Source: Veillonellales bacterium (GTDB lineage Bacteria; Bacillota; Negativicutes; Veillonellales; Dialisteraceae). Taken from it: DNA of 64,000 nucleotides. Where the stretch lies: contig CALXPQ010000001.1 in assembly GCA_944390485.1 (NCBI GenBank), positions 186,001 to 250,000 on the forward strand. Reading direction: 5' to 3'. A program made the translations under genes and the position numbers. The notes beneath the pieces were generated by a model. It had not been told where the DNA came from and did no database searches. It was given only the letters and a program-made list of their open reading frames with translations. The number at the start of each line of letters is the position of its first letter. The stretch's first letter is position 1. Below, piece after piece: positions 61,622 to 64,000 of the stretch.

Positions 61622-62305
61622 ATGGCGATGATCCGGGAAATTTTCGAGGAGGAGCGCCCGCGGGAAAAATTTGCAGAGTCTCCGGCCCGGGCCAGCATGG
61701 TCGATCTGGTGGCAATCCTGCTCCGTACGGGGCGGAAAGGCTGCTCTGTGATCGAGCTGGCGCGGCAGGTGACGAAGCGCCTCGGCGAAGGCGGGCTGAA
61801 ATGGTATGAGGACCTGGACTGGCGAGACCTGCAGGACATTTCCGGCATCGGGAAGGATAAAGCCATCACCATCTGCGCGGCCATCGAACTGGGCCGCCGC
61901 CTCACCGCGTTTCACGACCGGCAGGCCCTGCGGCTGCTGAGCTCGCCGGATAAGGTTGCCCATTTCTTCATGGAGCGGCTCCGTCACGAGACGCAGGAAC
62001 ATTTTCACGTGTGCTATCTCAACGTGAAGAACCGTCTGCTCGGAGAAAAGGAGATTTCCATCGGGAGCCTGAGCACCGCTCCGGTAGATCTCAAAGAAGC
62101 GATGAAGTGGGGCATCCGTTACAAGGCCCACGGCCTGATCCTGATCCACAATCACCCGTCCGGCGACCCGGAGCCGTCCGGAGAAGATATCCGCATGACC
62201 CGCCGCTTCGCGCGGGCGGCGGAACTGCTCGATATGGAGGTGCTGGACCATGTCATCATCGGGGACGGCGTCTACATCAGCCTGCATGACCGCTGCATCG
62301 TCTGA
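61622..62305 (+). CDS. radC: RadC/YeeS JAB-domain protein
   Basis: 227 residues, full length. Helix-hairpin-helix part at the N terminus (LRTGRKGCSVIELARQV and ISGIGKDKA) and the JAMM/MPN metalloprotease-like domain with metal ligands in LILIHNHPSGDPEPSGED (His-x-His and Asp), plus the conserved Glu in EKEISIG-type strand. Once thought to be a repair protein, its actual role is unclear. GGGGTGATCTT precedes ATG 61622. Confidence 0.93.
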   Translation: MAMIREIFEEERPREKFAESPARASMVDLVAILLRTGRKGCSVIELARQVTKRLGEGGLKWYEDLDWRDLQDISGIGKDKAITICAAIELGRRLTAFHDRQALRLLSSPDKVAHFFMERLRHETQEHFHVCYLNVKNRLLGEKEISIGSLSTAPVDLKEAMKWGIRYKAHGLILIHNHPSGDPEPSGEDIRMTRRFARAAELLDMEVLDHVIIGDGVYISLHDRCIV

Positions 62306-62309
62306 CCCG

Positions 62310-62338
62310 GTGCAAACCGGCGGCAAATGGATTATAAT
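62310..62338 (+). promoter_or_regulatory. Promoter of the small DnaA-N-like gene
   Basis: GTGCAA (62310-62315), 17-bp spacer, perfect TATAAT (62333-62338), 32 bp before the start codon. Confidence 0.6.
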
Positions 62339-62370
62339 ACAATAAATCTGAGAAGAAGGAAGGTATTTCT

Positions 62371-62709
62371 ATGGAAATGGAATCCGGCAAGAGATATTCT
62401 GCCGCATCGAAAGGATACAATGATAAGATCTACGAGATCCGGTTCATTCCGGTGATGGAGCGTCCGGAATATCAGGAAGGCCCGGTCCGTCAGGCGCTGG
62501 AAAAACTGCAGACGCTGATGGATGCCGACGATTTTGAAAAGTACGTCAATAACGGCCTGATCCGCATCACCTATGACGGCAGCCGCCTCATGATGATCAC
62601 GAAATCGGAAATGTACCGCACGATGCTGTCCGGGCGCTTCTTCGCACCGATCTGTCAGGCATTCGACGTGGGCAATTACCGCGTTGTCAGCGAAGTGAAC
62701 GGATACTGA
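62371..62709 (+). CDS. Small protein resembling the DnaA N-terminal domain
   Basis: 112 residues, ATG after AAGGAAGGT, with own promoter and terminator. I do not recognise an annotated family with certainty. From about residue 38 the pattern helix (VRQALEKLQTLM), helix (DDFEKYVNN), strand pair (GLIRITYDGSRLMMIT), helix (SEMYRTMLSGRFFAPICQAF), strand (YRVVSEV) is that of the DnaA N-terminal domain, where Trp/Phe-containing helices bind DnaB or regulators. No AAA or DNA-binding domain is present. If correct it could be a stand-alone regulator of replication initiation; this is inference from pattern only. Confidence 0.6.
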   Translation: MEMESGKRYSAASKGYNDKIYEIRFIPVMERPEYQEGPVRQALEKLQTLMDADDFEKYVNNGLIRITYDGSRLMMITKSEMYRTMLSGRFFAPICQAFDVGNYRVVSEVNGY

Positions 62710-62730
62710 GCGGGACGCGGAATGCAGGCG

Positions 62731-62758
62731 CAGACGAAACTTCTGCGTCTGTTTTTTT
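62731..62758 (+). terminator. Intrinsic terminator after the DnaA-N-like gene
   Basis: CAGACG/CGTCTG stem with a 9-nt loop followed by seven T. Confidence 0.8.
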
Positions 62759-62771
62759 GTGCGGGATTCCC

Positions 62772-62800
62772 TTTTCATTCCGGGGGCTTTGTCATATGAT
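62772..62800 (+). promoter_or_regulatory. Promoter of exbB-exbD-tonB
   Basis: TTTTCA (62772-62777), 17-bp spacer, TATGAT (62795-62800), 65 bp before exbB. I see no clear Fur box overlapping it. Confidence 0.55.
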
Positions 62801-62865
62801 GAAACCATCCGAAAAAAATCAGCTCAATTTGTATCCGGCGCAGGATACAGGAAAGGATTTCATCG

Positions 62866-63477
62866 ATGGAAACACTGATTCATTGGCTGGAGGCCGGCGG
62901 CTTCATGATGTATCCGCTCCTTCTCTGCTCGTTTTTGGCCGTGGCAATCGCTGTGGAGCGGTACCGCTTTTTCCGGGCGCACCGTTCGGACATCCCGCGG
63001 CTGAAGCAGGCGGTCTCTGAGGCGTTTCAGAAAGGGGATATGGAAGGGCTCCGGACAGTGCTTGTCCAGGATGGGGGAAGTCCGGCAAACGTCCTTCTGC
63101 AGGCGCTGCCGTTTTACGGCACACCGGCAGACCCGTCGGCCCTGTTGGAAAGCGCCATGGCCGGCGAGACGGCCCGGCTCCGGGCGCGCCTGCCCTATCT
63201 CAGCGTCATCGTCACGCTGGCTCCGCTCATGGGGCTTCTCGGCACGGTGCTGGGCATGATCCGGTCGTTTCAGGTGCTTTCTTCCGCGGCGGGCCGGCCG
63301 TTCGCCGTCACAGGCGGCGTGGCGGAAGCGCTCGTCTGTACCGCGGCCGGGCTCTGCGTCGCCATCCTGGCGCTCCTCCTGCATGCCTGGCTGGTCGAGC
63401 GGCTGGAACATCTGACTGCGGATATGGAACAGCTTTCCGGCCTGTATCTGGCCGCCGCGGAAGGGAGCCGGTCATGA
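62866..63477 (+). CDS. exbB: ExbB/TolQ-type proton channel subunit
   Basis: 203 residues, MotA/TolQ/ExbB family. Three membrane helices: about 12-33 (GGFMMYPLLLCSFLAVAIAVER), about 108-135 (LPYLSVIVTLAPLMGLLGTVLGMI, with the conserved GLLGTVxGMI) and about 150-175 (VAEALVCTAAGLCVAILALLL). With ExbD and TonB it uses the proton gradient to energise outer-membrane receptors such as the one at 37 kb. GGAAAGGATT precedes the ATG. The exbD ATG overlaps its stop. Confidence 0.93.
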   Translation: METLIHWLEAGGFMMYPLLLCSFLAVAIAVERYRFFRAHRSDIPRLKQAVSEAFQKGDMEGLRTVLVQDGGSPANVLLQALPFYGTPADPSALLESAMAGETARLRARLPYLSVIVTLAPLMGLLGTVLGMIRSFQVLSSAAGRPFAVTGGVAEALVCTAAGLCVAILALLLHAWLVERLEHLTADMEQLSGLYLAAAEGSRS

Positions 63478-63887
63478 GGTTCCGTCCGCTGCGCCGGGAG
63501 CCGGAACCGAAGCTGATGATCATCCCCATGATCGACATCATTTTCTTTCTGCTCATTTTTTTCATGATGAGCATGCTGTCCATGTCTGTCCAGTCGTCCA
63601 TCGATCTGTCTCTTCCGCAGGCATCCGCTGCCCGGACGGAAACGGCCGCTGCGCTCCCGGTGGCCATTACCGCGGATGGGCAGATCTATGTGGAGAAAGA
63701 ACCTGTCGCGAAAGGAGATTTTCTCCGCCGGATGGAAATCGAACAGGAAAGGCAGCCCGACCGCCCTGTCCTCATCCGCGCCGATGCAGCGTCCCGGCAC
63801 AGTGATTTCGTTTTTGTCCTTGACCAGCTGAAAGCCGCCGGCATCCATCGGGTGGGAATCGCGGCAGAGGCGGCTCCGGAGGAATGA
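63474..63887 (+). CDS. exbD: ExbD/TolR-type subunit
   Basis: 137 residues; ATG overlaps the exbB stop (ATGA). N-terminal cytoplasmic part, a single membrane helix (about 15-36) carrying the essential proton-carrying Asp in MIIPMIDIIFFLLIFFMM (Asp21), then a periplasmic domain (about 45-137; VAITADGQIYVEKEPV, VLIRADAASRHSDFVFVLDQL). This fits ExbD in size and pattern. It runs directly into tonB. Confidence 0.93.
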   Translation: MRFRPLRREPEPKLMIIPMIDIIFFLLIFFMMSMLSMSVQSSIDLSLPQASAARTETAAALPVAITADGQIYVEKEPVAKGDFLRRMEIEQERQPDRPVLIRADAASRHSDFVFVLDQLKAAGIHRVGIAAEAAPEE

Positions 63888-63890
63888 GCC

Positions 63891-64000
63891 ATGAAGGACA
63901 GGCGCATTTCTCGCTGGGGCACCGCGGCCGGTCTTTCCCTGCTGCTCCACGGGCTGTTCTTTTTACTGTTGGCAGTCCTGCTTCCGCTCTGGCCGGCGGA
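63891..64000 (+). CDS. tonB: TonB energy transducer, N-terminal fragment at window edge
   Basis: Only the first 36 codons are inside the window. They encode a short basic start (MKDRRISRWG) and a membrane anchor with the TonB-type SLLLHGLFFLLLAVLLPLW, including the SLLLHG serine/histidine motif of TonB anchors. GGAGGAA lies 7 nt upstream; the gene starts 3 bases after exbD. Gene order exbB-exbD-tonB supports the assignment; the rest of the gene lies outside the window. Confidence 0.8.
   Translation, partial: MKDRRISRWGTAAGLSLLLHGLFFLLLAVLLPLWPA

Noticed and set aside
1..64000. CRISPR arrays, insertion sequences, prophage or attachment sites
   Set aside because: No regularly spaced repeats, transposase, integrase or phage structural genes were seen; intergenic gaps are short and filled by promoters, terminators and RNA genes.

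Overview
The window (about 58-60% G+C by eye) reads as a chromosomal segment of a diderm Firmicute, class Negativicutes, most likely Veillonellales. The evidence is the mix. Firmicute-type clusters (ctsR-mcsA-mcsB-clpC, rny, dnaG-rpoD-trmK-nif3, rarA-ftsK-rodZ-rimO-cinA-recA-recX, 6S RNA near aspS/rarA) stand beside outer-membrane machinery (a TonB-dependent receptor and exbB-exbD-tonB). RNase P RNA has the ancestral type A core. Nearly everything is vertically inherited core genome. I see no insertion sequence, prophage, CRISPR array or toxin island.

Layout. 1-7.7 kb: 3' part of a YhaN-like ATPase, a metallo-hydrolase, a small membrane protein, two tandem DUF445 proteins and rny. 7.8-19.6 kb: a nine-gene run recJ, rel, dtd, MBL hydrolase, AI-2E-type permease, fur, hemZ-like, hisS, aspS. 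19.6-30.5 kb: pepT, 6S RNA, then rarA, ftsK, short rodZ-like, solute-binding protein, rimO, cinA, recA, recX. 30.5-37 kb: ctsR-mcsA-mcsB-clpC, htrA, rlmH. 37-42.3 kb: TonB-dependent receptor, CBS protein, Elp3-like radical SAM protein, exported SGNH hydrolase. 42.3-51.6 kb: FAH hydrolase (minus strand), glnS, an exported protein, two flavodoxins, an aminotransferase, a repeat-containing exported protein, NUDIX, uppP and an ATP-grasp protein. 51.6-57.1 kb: dnaG, rpoD, tRNA(CAU), trmK, nif3-like, rnpB. 57.1-64 kb: putP and tmcAL (minus), lipoprotein, DUF4321, maf, radC, a small DnaA-N-like protein, exbB, exbD and the start of tonB.

How the genes work together. The ctsR operon is the heat-shock/proteolysis control unit of Firmicutes. 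rel, rny, 6S RNA and rpoD are global regulators of growth and RNA. recJ, rarA, recA/recX and ftsK serve replication-linked repair and chromosome segregation. ExbBD-TonB would energise the receptor at 37-39 kb. Fur beside a heme-type radical SAM enzyme suggests iron homeostasis.

Most unusual points. (1) McsB, normally the protein-arginine kinase, has lost most of its recognisable kinase active-site motifs, while ClpC keeps the two glutamates that read phospho-arginine. (2) The ctsR promoter carries TTGA-type direct repeats with an 8-bp period instead of the usual CtsR operator geometry. (3) The TonB receptor and SGNH hydrolase promoters share a 13-bp element at identical distance from the -10 box. 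(4) A stand-alone small protein resembles the N-terminal domain of DnaA. (5) An exported protein consists of BamE-like repeats. (6) A divergent ATP-grasp protein sits alone. All functional statements are from reading the sequence and family knowledge; no database search was run.
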